In this document: positions 48,842 to 57,252 of the stretch, piece after piece
How the letters are laid out: each line of letters opens with the position of its first letter
How positions within the stretch are numbered: the stretch's first letter is position 1
From: Halovibrio salipaludis
GTDB lineage: Bacteria; Pseudomonadota; Gammaproteobacteria; Pseudomonadales; Oleiphilaceae
DNA length: 64,000 nucleotides
Direction of reading: 5' to 3'
Assembly (NCBI RefSeq): GCF_002286965.1
Contig: NZ_NSKD01000009.1
Location: 26,453 to 90,452, forward strand
The notes under the pieces: generated by a model
The model's database searches: none
The model's input: only the letters and a program-made list of their open reading frames with translations
What the model was told of the DNA's origin: nothing
Made by a program: the position numbers and the translations under genes

Positions 48842-50542
48842 ATGAGTGAACAGGAGATCCGGGTTCCCGAGCTGGGCGGAGCGGAATCGGTTGAGATTGT
48901 CGGGGTTCTGGTCAGTGTGGGCGATTCGGTGAACACCGAGGATCCACTGCTGGAGCTGGAATCCGACAAGGCCACTGTTGAGCTGCCGGCACCCGCGGCC
49001 GGAAAGATCACCCGTCTGGATGTGAAGGAAGGCGATTCCCTCAAGGAAGGGGATCTCGTAGGCATGATGGATACCGCCGAGGGTGGTGACTCAGGCGACA
49101 GCGAGCAGGCCGGGGATGACGCGGAATCGACAGGAGACGATAAGGCATCTGCAGGAGCGAGCTCCGCTCGCGATGGCGATGAACCCCAGAACGCAGATGC
49201 GGAAACCTCCGGCGGCGAACAGACCATCCAGGTCCCCGAACTCGGCGGTGCGGACTCGGTGGAGATCGTCAGCGTGCTCGTCAGCGTGGGCGATTCCGTC
49301 AATGCCGAGGATCCACTCCTCGAGCTGGAATCCGACAAGGCCACCGTCGAAATGCCGTCTCCCGCCACCGGAAAGATCACCCGTCTCGACGTGAAAGAGG
49401 GCGACTCCCTGAAGGAAGGCGATGTTGTCGGGATGATGGAAGTAGCAGGTGGTGGGGACGAAGGAGCGGGAAGCAAGGAACAAGGCACAGGCAGCAAGGC
49501 GCAGGGCGCGGCAGAGAGCGGCGCGCAGGAAGAAACTGTAGGAGCGGGCTCCGCTCGCGATAACACTGGCAGCCAGCAAGCAGCCTCCAGTCCGGCCCCG
49601 AGCCCCGAACCACCCTCTGCCGCCGAACCCTCCGGCAAACGTGTCCACGCCGGCCCCGCCGTACGCCGCATCGCGCGCGAGTTCGGCGCGGACCTGCAAC
49701 AGATCAAGGGCAGCGGACCCAAGGGACGCATCCTCAAGGAAGACGTCCAGGCCTGGGTGCGCAACCAGCTTCAGTCCGGTGGCAGCAAGCCTGCCGGTGG
49801 TGGTGCCGGTATTCCAGAGGTGCCGCTGCCCGACTTCAGCCAGTTCGGCGAGGTCGAGCGCCGGTCCATGACCAAGATCCAGCGGCTGACGGCCCAGGGC
49901 ATGCATCGCAGCTGGCTCAACGTGCCGCACGTCACCCAGTTCGAGAAGGCCGATATCACCGACCTGGAAGCCTTCCGCAAGGACCACAAGACCGAGGGCG
50001 AAAAGCGGGGCGTGAAAATGACGCTGCTGCCTTTCCTGATGAAGGCCTGTGCCCATGCGCTCACCACCTATCCGCAGTTCAACGTGTCACTGGATATGGC
50101 GAACGAGCAGATCATCCAGAAGCACTACTGCCACATCGGCATCGCTGTGGACACACCCAATGGCCTGGTGGTGCCGGTGATCCGGGATGTGGATCGCAAA
50201 AGTATCTGGCAGCTCGCGGAAGAAGCCCAGGAGCTGGCCGGCAAGGCTCGGGACAAGAAGCTCACCAACAACGACATGAGCGGTGCCTGTTTCACCATCA
50301 CCAGCCTTGGGGGCATAGGCGGCACCGCGTTCACGCCGATCGTGAACTCGCCCGAAGTGGCGATTCTTGGCGCCTCAAAAGCCTCCATGGAGCCGGTCTG
50401 GGATGGCGCCCAGTTCCAGCCACGGCTGATGCTGCCGCTGTCGCTGTCCTACGACCACAGGGCTATCAATGGCGCGGACGCGGCGCGTTTCACAACCCTT
50501 CTGTCGAAGACCCTGGGGGACCTTAGGGAACTGCTGCTCTAG
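48842..50542 (+). CDS. aceF: pyruvate dehydrogenase E2, dihydrolipoyl acetyltransferase
   Basis: AceF is the core of the complex, carrying acetyl groups on lipoyl-lysines to CoA. The product has 566 residues: lipoyl domain 1 (Lys43 in ESDKATVEL), linker, lipoyl domain 2 (Lys166 in ESDKATVEM), linker, the E1/E3-binding domain (HAGPAVRRIAREFG, about 262-300), then the catalytic domain with His539 in SYDHRAINGAD. Asn543 takes the usual Asp position, as in Azotobacter E2. Each linker carries a REP-like 25-bp insertion encoding GA-S/G-SARD (49149-49173, 49536-49560). Two lipoyl domains rather than E. coli's three. Confidence 0.97.
   Translation: MSEQEIRVPELGGAESVEIVGVLVSVGDSVNTEDPLLELESDKATVELPAPAAGKITRLDVKEGDSLKEGDLVGMMDTAEGGDSGDSEQAGDDAESTGDDKASAGASSARDGDEPQNADAETSGGEQTIQVPELGGADSVEIVSVLVSVGDSVNAEDPLLELESDKATVEMPSPATGKITRLDVKEGDSLKEGDVVGMMEVAGGGDEGAGSKEQGTGSKAQGAAESGAQEETVGAGSARDNTGSQQAASSPAPSPEPPSAAEPSGKRVHAGPAVRRIAREFGADLQQIKGSGPKGRILKEDVQAWVRNQLQSGGSKPAGGGAGIPEVPLPDFSQFGEVERRSMTKIQRLTAQGMHRSWLNVPHVTQFEKADITDLEAFRKDHKTEGEKRGVKMTLLPFLMKACAHALTTYPQFNVSLDMANEQIIQKHYCHIGIAVDTPNGLVVPVIRDVDRKSIWQLAEEAQELAGKARDKKLTNNDMSGACFTITSLGGIGGTAFTPIVNSPEVAILGASKASMEPVWDGAQFQPRLMLPLSLSYDHRAINGADAARFTTLLSKTLGDLRELLL
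49149..49173. repeat. REP-like repeat inside aceF linker 1
   Basis: A 25-bp unit running from CTGCAGGAGC to CGCTCGCGA contains the imperfect hairpin GCGAGC-TCC-GCTCGC. It differs in two positions from the copy at 49536-49560. The reading frame stays open. Confidence 0.7.
49536..49560. repeat. REP-like repeat inside aceF linker 2
   Basis: A second copy (CTGTAGGAGC to CGCTCGCGA) lies in the second linker in the same orientation. The form resembles pseudomonad REP sequences. Adjacent coding text here (GAGSKEQGTGSKAQG) is repetitive too. Confidence 0.7.
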
Positions 50543-50775
50543 CCCCTTAAAGGGGCGCGGGTACCGGTCTGTGCGCTATCCTGGCGCAGTCCAGGGTATG
50601 CCAAGGCAGTTGGGTTTCTTGAAAAATGTCTCCATAAACATGCAATTATGAGTGCGAAAAAGATCTGGCATACTGCATGCAACTGACTGGTTACGAGGCC
50701 GGTCAGCCCTCTGGAGCGGGTTGAAAGCGGGGTGTGCTTTCCGGTCTCGCCCTTACGGAACCTGAGGAGGTGACC
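50543..50775. promoter_or_regulatory. intergenic region after aceF, leader of the small gene
   Basis: No protein gene is seen. A GCCCCTTAAAGGGGC hairpin lies 1 nt after the aceF stop (weak terminator). Further down a GAAAGC/GCTTTC stem precedes the RBS of the 36-aa gene. A CATACT at about 50664-50669 may be a -10 box, but the -35 is poor. Confidence 0.4.
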
Positions 50776-50886
50776 ATGAAGCGTGCAACCAACCAGAGCC
50801 TGTTGTTTGAACTGACCGAAGCGTCCGAGCAGTCACTGGTCGAAGACCTGCATCAGTACTTCGACTGGGCGTATCTGAATAACTGA
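50776..50886 (+). CDS. small protein, 36 residues, unknown
   Basis: A near-ideal ribosome binding site (GAGGAGGTGACC) ends right before this ATG. The ORF encodes MKRATNQSLLFELTEASEQS followed by LVEDLHQYFDWAYLNN, then TGA. It is acidic and probably one amphipathic helix with an aromatic end. An intrinsic terminator follows 26 nt after the stop. The gene stands alone between aceF and cysJ. RBS and terminator together make it a credible gene; the length resembles small regulatory proteins or peptide precursors (pqqA-like in size only), but there is no neighbour to support such a role. Confidence 0.7.
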   Translation: MKRATNQSLLFELTEASEQSLVEDLHQYFDWAYLNN

Positions 50887-50912
50887 CAGAATGGCGTTAC
50901 ATCACCCTCCCA

Positions 50913-50938
50913 AACCCCGGTTCCCACCGGGGTTTTTT
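50913..50938 (+). terminator. terminator of the 36-aa gene
   Basis: AACCCCGG/CCGGGGTT (50913-50920, 50927-50934) with loop TTCCCA and a T-run to 50938. Confidence 0.9.
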
Positions 50939-51020
50939 GTGCTCACCCGGTAAGCCATTATCCGATATCGGCAAAATCCATAAGAAAAGACCCATAGATG
51001 GGTTAAAGCGATAACCTCTG

Positions 51021-51060
51021 CCTGTTATCCTTTTAGGCAATCGTGCTATTGGATAACAGG
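51021..51060 (+). promoter_or_regulatory. 10-bp inverted repeat in the cysJ leader
   Basis: CCTGTTATCC (51021-51030) and its exact complement GGATAACAGG (51051-51060) flank 20 bp. The right arm overlaps the AGGTG ribosome binding site of cysJ, so it may be an operator (a CysB-type regulator would be expected here) or an RNA hairpin limiting translation. Nearby smaller palindromes CCGATATCGG and ACCCAT/ATGGGT add to the dense structure of 50940-51060. Confidence 0.6.
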
Positions 51061-51072
51061 TGCTTATTCCTG

Positions 51073-52878
51073 ATGACTCTATCATCAAGCAACTCACCCC
51101 TGACTGACGAGCAGGCCCGCCAGCTCAATGACGTGCTGGGTAATCTCGAAGGTCACCAGATTGACTGGCTCTCCGGGTATCTGGCCGGCTGGCGTGCCGC
51201 CCAGACCGGCCAACCTTCCGCCGGTGGGGCGGCTGCGGCTGCGGCGGCCAGCGCTGAAGCGCCCTCACTGACCGTGCTCTACGGCTCCCAGACCGGCAAT
51301 GCCGAGGGTGTGGCCGAGATGCTCGGCGAGCAGGCCAGCGCCCGTGGCATCAAGGCCACCGTCGTGGATATGGCGGATTACAAACCGCGCCAGCTTAAGA
51401 GCGAGAGTTTCGTGGCCGTGCTCGCCTCCACCCATGGGGAAGGCGACCCGCCGGACGGCGCCCTGGACTTCCACGAGTTCATACACAGCCGCAAGGCCCC
51501 CGGGCTCAAGGGCGTCCATTACGGCGTGCTGGCGCTGGGCGACACTAGCTACGAGCATTTCTGCCAGACCGGCAAGGACTTTGATGCGCGCTTTGCGGAG
51601 CTGGGTGCCAGCCAGCTGGTTGAACGGGTGGATTGCGACGTGGACTACGATGACCCGGCAGAGGCCTGGGTTACGGCCATGCTGGATGCCATCGAGGCGA
51701 AGGCGGGGGCGGCAGTCTCCGCCGGCAGTGGGCAGACCGCGGGTGGAGCGCCCGGCAAGTCCCAGTACGACCGCAAGAATCCCTTCCCGGCACCGGTGCT
51801 TGAGAACCTGGTGCTCAACGGCCGTGGCTCCAACAAGGAGACGCGTCACATTGAGCTTTCCCTGGAGGATTCCGGGTTGACCTACAGGCCCGGGGACGCC
51901 GTGGGTATCTACCCCCAGAACAACCCCAGCCTGGTGGCAGCCATCATTGAAAAGCTCGCGCTGGACCCGGAAGAGACTGTCTCACTGGGCGAGACCCAGA
52001 CCACTCTGTCCAAGGCCCTGACGCACTACCGCGAGATCACCGTGCTCACGAAGCCGCTGATGGAGCAGTGGGCGGCCTACAGCGGGGATGCGGAACTGCA
52101 GAAGCTGGTGGGCGACCAGGCGGGTGTGACCGACTGGATGCGTGGCCGTGATTTGCTGGACCTGATTGAAACCTGGCCGGTGGAAGGGCTGGGTGCGGAT
52201 ACCCTGACGGGCATGCTGCGCAAGCTGCCACCCCGGCTCTATTCCATCGCGTCCAGTCAGGCGGCGGTGGATGAAGAGGTCCATATGACCGTGGCGGCGG
52301 TGCGCTATGAATCCCACAACCGGGAACGGGAGGGCGTTGCCTCCACCTGGCTGTCGGACCGGCTTGAAGACGATGCCACGGTTCCGGTGTATATTGATCC
52401 GAACAAGAACTTCAAGCTTCCGGAAGATGATGATGCGCCTGTCATCATGATCGGGCCGGGAACCGGTGTGGCGCCCTTCAGGGCGTTCATGCAGGAGCGC
52501 GAGGAGCGTGGTGCCCGGGGCCGGAACTGGCTGTTCTTCGGTGAGCAGCACTTCCACATGGATTTCCTCTATCAGAGCGAGTGGCTGGCTTGGCGCCGAC
52601 AGGGGCTGCTGGATCACCTCACCGTGGCCTTCTCCCGGGACCAGGAGGAGAAGGTGTATGTCCAGAACCGGATCCGGGACTACGCCACCGAGCTCTGGAG
52701 CTGGTTGCAGGACGGCGCCTACATCTACGTCTGCGGTGACGCGGATGCCATGGCGCCGGATGTGAACGAGGCCCTGATCGACGTGATTGCCCATGAAGGC
52801 AACAAGAGCCGTGATGAGGCCACCGAATACCTGCGGGATCTTGCCCGCGAGAAACGTTACCAACGGGATGTGTACTGA
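51073..52878 (+). CDS. cysJ: NADPH-sulfite reductase flavoprotein subunit
   Basis: CysJ passes electrons from NADPH via FAD and FMN to CysI for sulfite reduction. I start at MTLSSSNSPLTDEQARQLND (51073), since AGGTG is just upstream; the frame opens 30 nt earlier. The product has 601 residues. The flavodoxin domain begins LTVLYGSQTGNAEGVAEML. The FAD-binding part has RLYSIASSQ, and the NADPH part has VIMIGPGTGVAPFRAFMQ and FFGEQHFHMDFLY. It ends EKRYQRDVY as E. coli CysJ does. cysI starts at its stop (TGATG). Confidence 0.97.
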   Translation: MTLSSSNSPLTDEQARQLNDVLGNLEGHQIDWLSGYLAGWRAAQTGQPSAGGAAAAAAASAEAPSLTVLYGSQTGNAEGVAEMLGEQASARGIKATVVDMADYKPRQLKSESFVAVLASTHGEGDPPDGALDFHEFIHSRKAPGLKGVHYGVLALGDTSYEHFCQTGKDFDARFAELGASQLVERVDCDVDYDDPAEAWVTAMLDAIEAKAGAAVSAGSGQTAGGAPGKSQYDRKNPFPAPVLENLVLNGRGSNKETRHIELSLEDSGLTYRPGDAVGIYPQNNPSLVAAIIEKLALDPEETVSLGETQTTLSKALTHYREITVLTKPLMEQWAAYSGDAELQKLVGDQAGVTDWMRGRDLLDLIETWPVEGLGADTLTGMLRKLPPRLYSIASSQAAVDEEVHMTVAAVRYESHNREREGVASTWLSDRLEDDATVPVYIDPNKNFKLPEDDDAPVIMIGPGTGVAPFRAFMQEREERGARGRNWLFFGEQHFHMDFLYQSEWLAWRRQGLLDHLTVAFSRDQEEKVYVQNRIRDYATELWSWLQDGAYIYVCGDADAMAPDVNEALIDVIAHEGNKSRDEATEYLRDLAREKRYQRDVY

Positions 52879-54581
52879 TGGCCGATAAACTCCCAGAAGC
52901 CGAGATCATCAAGCGCGAGAGTCGCTATCTGCGCGGCACCATTGCGGAGAGCCTGGCGGATGAGGCCACGGGTGCCATCGCGGAAGCGGACACCAAGCTG
53001 ACCAAGTTCCACGGCAGTTACCAGCAGGACGACCGCGACGTGCGTGATGAGCGGCGCAAGCAGAAGCTGGAACCGCTGTACATGCACATGGTGCGCCTGC
53101 GCCTGCCGGGCGGGGTGCTCACACCGACCCAGTGGCTGGGCCTGGATGAGGTGGCCGATGAGTGTGCCAACCACACCCTGCGGCTGACCACACGACAGAC
53201 GTTCCAGTTCCATGGCGTATTCAAGAACAAGATGCGGACCCTGATGCAGCGGGTGAACGCCCTGGGCATTGATTCCAAGGGTGCCTGCGGTGACGTGAAC
53301 CGCAACGTGGTCTCCAACGTGAACCCGCACGAGTCGCAGCTGCATGCGGAGATCCATCGCCTGTCCACCGAGATCAGCGAACGGCTGATGTGGCGCTCGG
53401 GCGCCTACGCCGAGATCTGGCTGGGCGAGGAGTGCGTGCACCGTGTAGGTGAGGAGGAAGAGCCCTTCTACAGCTACTACTACCTGCCGCGTAAGTTCAA
53501 GATCGCGCTGGCGGTGCCGCCGGAGAACGACGCGGACGTCTTTGCCAACGACATCGGCCTGATCGCCATTGTTGAAGGCGGCGAGCTGCGTGGCTTCAAC
53601 ATCGCGGTCGGTGGTGGCATGGGCACCACTTACGGTGAGCCCGAGACCTATCCGCGCCTGGGCACTGTCGCCGGTTTCGTGCCGGCGGAGCAGGCGGCGG
53701 ATGCCTGCGTGGCGATCACCGCTATCCAGCGTGACCACGGCATGCGGACCAACCGCTCCCACGCGCGCTTCAAGTACACCATTGATGACCATGGCCTGGA
53801 CTGGCTCCGCGAGAAGTTCACCGAGTACCACGGTCAACCGATGGAAGAGGCGCGGCCCTATGAGTTCGATCACAACGGTGACCGCTTTGGCTGGGTCGAA
53901 GGTGAGAGCGGCAACCATCATCTGACCGTGCACATCGACAGTGGGCGGATTGCAGACTGGGACGGTTATCCGTTGCGTACCGGTTTGCGTGAGATCGCGA
54001 AGGTGCATACAGGCGAGTTCCGGGTGACCTGTAACCAGAACCTGGTGATTGCCAACGTGACGCCGGAGCAGAAGGATACGATCCAGGCCCTGGTGGACCA
54101 GTACGGTCTGCGCGACGGCACGAAGGCGACGCCGCTGGCCCGCAATGCCATGTCCTGCGTGGCCTTCCCGACCTGTGCCCTGGCCATGGCGGAGTCCGAG
54201 CGCTACCTGCCGACGCTGGTGGAAAAGCTGGATGAGCTCATGGCCAAGCATGGCCTCTCGGATCAGGCGGTCAACGTACGCGTGACCGGTTGCCCGAACG
54301 GCTGCGCGCGGCCCTATCTGGGTGAGATTGGCCTAACGGGTAAGGCTCTGGGCAAGTACAACCTGTACCTGGGGGCGGACCATAAGGGTGAGCGCATGAA
54401 CCGGCTCTACCGCGAGAACATCGACGAGGCGACCATTCTGGGGATCCTCGATCCGATGCTGGAGCGGTATGCGGCGGAGCGGGAGTCCGGGGAATACTTC
54501 GGGGACTTCCTGGTGCGTGCCGGCATCGTCGAGGCGGAGCGTACGCCGGCGATGTTCCATGAGGCACTGGCTGCGGAGTAA
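52878..54581 (+). CDS. cysI: NADPH-sulfite reductase hemoprotein subunit
   Basis: CysI reduces sulfite to sulfide at a coupled siroheme/4Fe-4S centre. The product has 567 residues. The four cluster Cys are Cys427 and Cys433 (SCVAFPTCALAM) and Cys472 and Cys476 (VTGCPNGCARPYLGE), the same spacing as the E. coli enzyme. RLTTRQTFQFHGVFK and GDVNRNVVSN are the sulfite/siroheme binding segments. The ATG overlaps the cysJ stop, giving a coupled cysJI operon without an adjacent cysH. Confidence 0.98.
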   Translation: MADKLPEAEIIKRESRYLRGTIAESLADEATGAIAEADTKLTKFHGSYQQDDRDVRDERRKQKLEPLYMHMVRLRLPGGVLTPTQWLGLDEVADECANHTLRLTTRQTFQFHGVFKNKMRTLMQRVNALGIDSKGACGDVNRNVVSNVNPHESQLHAEIHRLSTEISERLMWRSGAYAEIWLGEECVHRVGEEEEPFYSYYYLPRKFKIALAVPPENDADVFANDIGLIAIVEGGELRGFNIAVGGGMGTTYGEPETYPRLGTVAGFVPAEQAADACVAITAIQRDHGMRTNRSHARFKYTIDDHGLDWLREKFTEYHGQPMEEARPYEFDHNGDRFGWVEGESGNHHLTVHIDSGRIADWDGYPLRTGLREIAKVHTGEFRVTCNQNLVIANVTPEQKDTIQALVDQYGLRDGTKATPLARNAMSCVAFPTCALAMAESERYLPTLVEKLDELMAKHGLSDQAVNVRVTGCPNGCARPYLGEIGLTGKALGKYNLYLGADHKGERMNRLYRENIDEATILGILDPMLERYAAERESGEYFGDFLVRAGIVEAERTPAMFHEALAAE

Positions 54582-54627
54582 ACCTCAGGCCGCACTCTCC
54601 TCTCCAGCCTGTTAGGCTTTCAGGAAT

Positions 54628-54655
54628 AAAAAAACCCGGCCAAGGCCGGGTTTTT
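54628..54655. terminator. bidirectional terminator between cysI and peroxiredoxin
   Basis: CCCGGCC/GGCCGGG (54635-54641, 54644-54650) with seven A before and five T after serves two convergent genes. Confidence 0.92.
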
Positions 54656-54677
54656 CTGTTTCAGGCTGCCGGAGTGG

Positions 54678-55337
54678 TTACTTCGGCTGCTTGACCGTGC
54701 GCAGGTAAGGCTTGTGGGTGGTGAAGCCTTCCGGGTACTTCTTCTGCGCTTCCTCGTCGCTGACGCTCGGCGGGATGATCACATCTTCGCCGTTCTTCCA
54801 GTTCACCGGCGTGGCGACGGTTTCCTTGGCGGTCAGCTGGCAGGAGTCCAGCAGGCGCAGGACTTCGTCGAAGTTCCGGCCGGAGGTCATCGGGTAGGTG
54901 AGCATGGCCTTGATCTTCTTGTCCGGCCCGATGATGAACACGGAGCGTACGGTGGCGTTGTCAGCCGGTGTGCGGCCTTCGGCTTCGCCTTCCTCGTCCG
55001 CCGGCAGCATGTCGTACTTCTGGGCCACGTTGAGGTCGGTGTCGCCGATCATCGGATAGTTCGGTGCGGTGCCCTGGGTTTCCTCAATGTCCTTGGCCCA
55101 GCTGGCATGGTTGTCCACCGGGTCAACGGAAAGGCCGATGATCTTGGTGTTGCGCTTGTCGAACTCGGGCTTCAGCTTGGCCATGTAGCCCAGCTCGGTG
55201 GTGCACACCGGTGTGAAGTCCTTCGGGTGCGAGAAGATGATGGCCCAGCTGTCGCCGATCCATTCGTGGAAGTTGATCTGGCCTTCGGTGGTCTGGGCGG
55301 TGAAGTCCGGTGCTGTCTGTCCGATTCTGAGGGTCAT
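54678..55337 (-). CDS. 1-Cys peroxiredoxin (Prx6 type)
   Basis: This 219-residue peroxidase reduces hydrogen peroxide and organic peroxides. I start at MTLRIGQTAPDFTAQTTEG (55337), preceded by AGGAGG; 20 extra upstream codons are unsupported. The peroxidatic Cys45 lies in HPKDFTPVCTTELG. The long C-terminal region with VNWKNGEDVIIPPSVSDEEA and KPYLRTVKQP is typical of Prx6-type enzymes. A second Cys (LDSCQLT) is not in the usual resolving position. Confidence 0.95.
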   Translation of the reverse strand: MTLRIGQTAPDFTAQTTEGQINFHEWIGDSWAIIFSHPKDFTPVCTTELGYMAKLKPEFDKRNTKIIGLSVDPVDNHASWAKDIEETQGTAPNYPMIGDTDLNVAQKYDMLPADEEGEAEGRTPADNATVRSVFIIGPDKKIKAMLTYPMTSGRNFDEVLRLLDSCQLTAKETVATPVNWKNGEDVIIPPSVSDEEAQKKYPEGFTTHKPYLRTVKQPK

Positions 55338-55550
55338 TGAATGTCCTCCTGCGGGTTGTTGTCGGTTATGCCTAGGATATATAAGCAGCCGCTCCAACCA
55401 AAATGGGTTTTATAAATAAGGTTATGCGGTTCCTGTTGTTTCCCTGGCGCCTTGCACGTTTCCGGGCCACCGCGTATCTTGATGCTCGGTCGTCTTAGGC
55501 TAAAGGTTACATGCGACCAGTGAGTACAAACTTCAAGGAAGGAGTTGATT

Positions 55551-56042
55551 ATGGAAGGGAATACTCCCGTAGCCAAGTACGTTTGGCTGTTACTTGGCAC
55601 CAACATCGCATTCGTCATTCTTTTCGGGTTGGTTACGCTCTGGCTTGATCTGGACCCGGACAGTACTCCCTCGCTCGTTCTGTTTTTTTTCTCCATCGCC
55701 GTTCCATCCTATGTGTTCGTAAAGGATCATGGGCGTGAGCCCACCAAGTCTGAACGCAAGCGCCTTGTTCGCTGGTCATTTGTTGGGCACTCACTGTTCA
55801 GTGTGTTGATGTTGGCCTTGCTCCTGGCCCTGCCCGGGCCGCTCTTCCCCGCGACACCTGAAACGGGACTGGATGTTCAGACAATCGCCCTGATCATCGG
55901 CATCAGCCTGGGGATTGCCATGTTGCTGGCTTACGCTGCACTCGCAGCCGGCTACAGCTTCTTTACGAAGCAGGTGGCGCGAGGCTTTGAAAAGCAGGCT
56001 CAGAAAGAGAGATCCCATGCCCCGAGTGAAGAGTCGGGGTGA
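55551..56042 (+). CDS. ABZJ_00895-like integral membrane protein
   Basis: This 163-residue membrane protein starts at 55551 after AAGGAAGGAG. Four TM segments are visible (about 9-31, 40-55, 77-98 and 108-137) and the topology and size fit the poorly characterised ABZJ_00895 family. The C-terminus is charged (FEKQAQKERSHAPSEESG). The family assignment is tentative; the function is unknown. Confidence 0.65.
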   Translation: MEGNTPVAKYVWLLLGTNIAFVILFGLVTLWLDLDPDSTPSLVLFFFSIAVPSYVFVKDHGREPTKSERKRLVRWSFVGHSLFSVLMLALLLALPGPLFPATPETGLDVQTIALIIGISLGIAMLLAYAALAAGYSFFTKQVARGFEKQAQKERSHAPSEESG

Positions 56043-56067
56043 ACATCGTGAGATAGCGAAGGAGCGT

Positions 56068-56205
56068 ATGATGGGGCGTCCTTTTGCTCCCACATACCCC
56101 GTCAATGAACTCACCTTTATCGGTATTGAAATTACCTATAGAAGTGTCGTGAGGCGTGTCACTGAGATAGGTCTGCACTCACGGATTGAGAGAGAATCAG
56201 CATAA
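56068..56205 (+). CDS. possible small ORF, 45 residues
   Basis: An AAGGAG lies 3-8 nt before ATG 56068. The frame encodes MMGRPFAPTYPVNELTFIGI and ends ..HSRIERESA. It lies between the membrane protein and the 56218 gene on the same strand, and the next gene's RBS begins at its stop. No homology known. It may be only a non-coding spacer. Confidence 0.3.
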   Translation: MMGRPFAPTYPVNELTFIGIEITYRSVVRRVTEIGLHSRIERESA

Positions 56206-56217
56206 AAGGAGTTTCGA

Positions 56218-56934
56218 ATGTCGGTTGTCGATGAAGCCCTGGATATTAGCTCTGCACTGGGAAACGGTGTTTACGCCATTGGTCAGGATATAGTGTTTGG
56301 TTTTCAGAGGACCGGTCAGGGGTATGGCCTGGGAGAAGATGGGCGTGTCGGAGAGATCGGCTATGAGAACCGAGCAATGGTCGAACTTTTGCAGAAAGTG
56401 GCGGAGTATGGAATCACAGATCCCAAAAGTCCTCTGCATCAGCTGATCTATTACGTTCTGGAGAATTATTATTCCCATCTTCCGGAACCGGTCCTGAATA
56501 AGGTTGCCAGTGAGGCACGGGTGGGCGTCGCTTATGCGGCGGGGCGACTTGTTATAGGCAAAAAGTTGGCGAGGGCGGTGGCTGTTAGGATCGCTGTCGC
56601 AATAGCTGCAACCGCTGTGTATAAGAGCATTGCGATGAGGGTTGGCGTTGCAGCGGGCACTTCTGCAACTGGTATTGGTGTGCCTATTGGTCTTCTGATT
56701 GGGCAGGGGATCATGCAAAGATCATCTCGGGCATCAAGACGACTGCGTAAGAAGAGTCCAGAGCTTTATAGGAAGCTGCGGCGTAAGGGTGACCTTCAAT
56801 TGCTGTATTTTATTGTTGAGCGGCCCTTGGAAAAATACGTTGAGGCTATTGCTTTGGCTGAAAGGTCTCCCAAGGAGTTTCGTGAGAAGGTTGATAGCAT
56901 ACACTCCTCGGTTACGCAGGAGAGGACGCAATGA
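56218..56934 (+). CDS. hypothetical protein with glycine-rich hydrophobic core
   Basis: This 238-residue protein has AAAAGGAG as RBS. The N-terminal 100 residues look globular and mixed. Residues about 107-170 form a long, glycine/alanine-rich hydrophobic stretch (AVAVRIAVAIAATAVYKSIA and GTSATGIGVPIGLLIGQGIM) that could make two membrane helices like those of glycine-zipper or pore-forming toxins. A basic patch follows (RSSRASRRLRKK), then a mixed end. Its stop overlaps the next start (ATGA). Base composition is more AT-rich than the neighbours. The family is not recognised; a toxin with partner is a guess. Confidence 0.55.
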   Translation: MSVVDEALDISSALGNGVYAIGQDIVFGFQRTGQGYGLGEDGRVGEIGYENRAMVELLQKVAEYGITDPKSPLHQLIYYVLENYYSHLPEPVLNKVASEARVGVAYAAGRLVIGKKLARAVAVRIAVAIAATAVYKSIAMRVGVAAGTSATGIGVPIGLLIGQGIMQRSSRASRRLRKKSPELYRKLRRKGDLQLLYFIVERPLEKYVEAIALAERSPKEFREKVDSIHSSVTQERTQ

Positions 56935-57155
56935 AAGGGGTCATTTACTACATATCCAAATTAACCCTTCTGGATGAACTCCTTGGATTTGCGTATTGGG
57001 CGCTATGCATTGTCGGCCTGATCCTTTTTATCGACACGGAGATACCCGGTTTCTGGAAAATCCTTGGAGTAGGCGTCTATATCCCTCTGATTGCTGTCGT
57101 TTACATAGCCGGGGTAAAGAAGGTGAAGGCCTACTTCAGGAGGCAGGAACAGTAG
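56931..57155 (+). CDS. small two-TM membrane protein, partner of the preceding gene
   Basis: The product has 74 residues: MKGVIYYISKLTLLDELLGF, two TM segments (about 18-34 and 44-60) and a basic tail KKVKAYFRRQEQ. It overlaps the upstream gene by four bases, so both are translated together. Small two-TM partners are typical of immunity or membrane-anchoring proteins. There is no recognisable family; AT-rich base composition suggests recent acquisition. Confidence 0.55.
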   Translation: MKGVIYYISKLTLLDELLGFAYWALCIVGLILFIDTEIPGFWKILGVGVYIPLIAVVYIAGVKKVKAYFRRQEQ

Positions 57156-57252
57156 GGCTGTGATCTGCTATCGGCCTGGGTTCGAATAGTATTACGTCCC
57201 AGTATAGGGTGGCATGCGTATTGTTCAGCTCTGAGAAAGGCCTGCAGGTATT

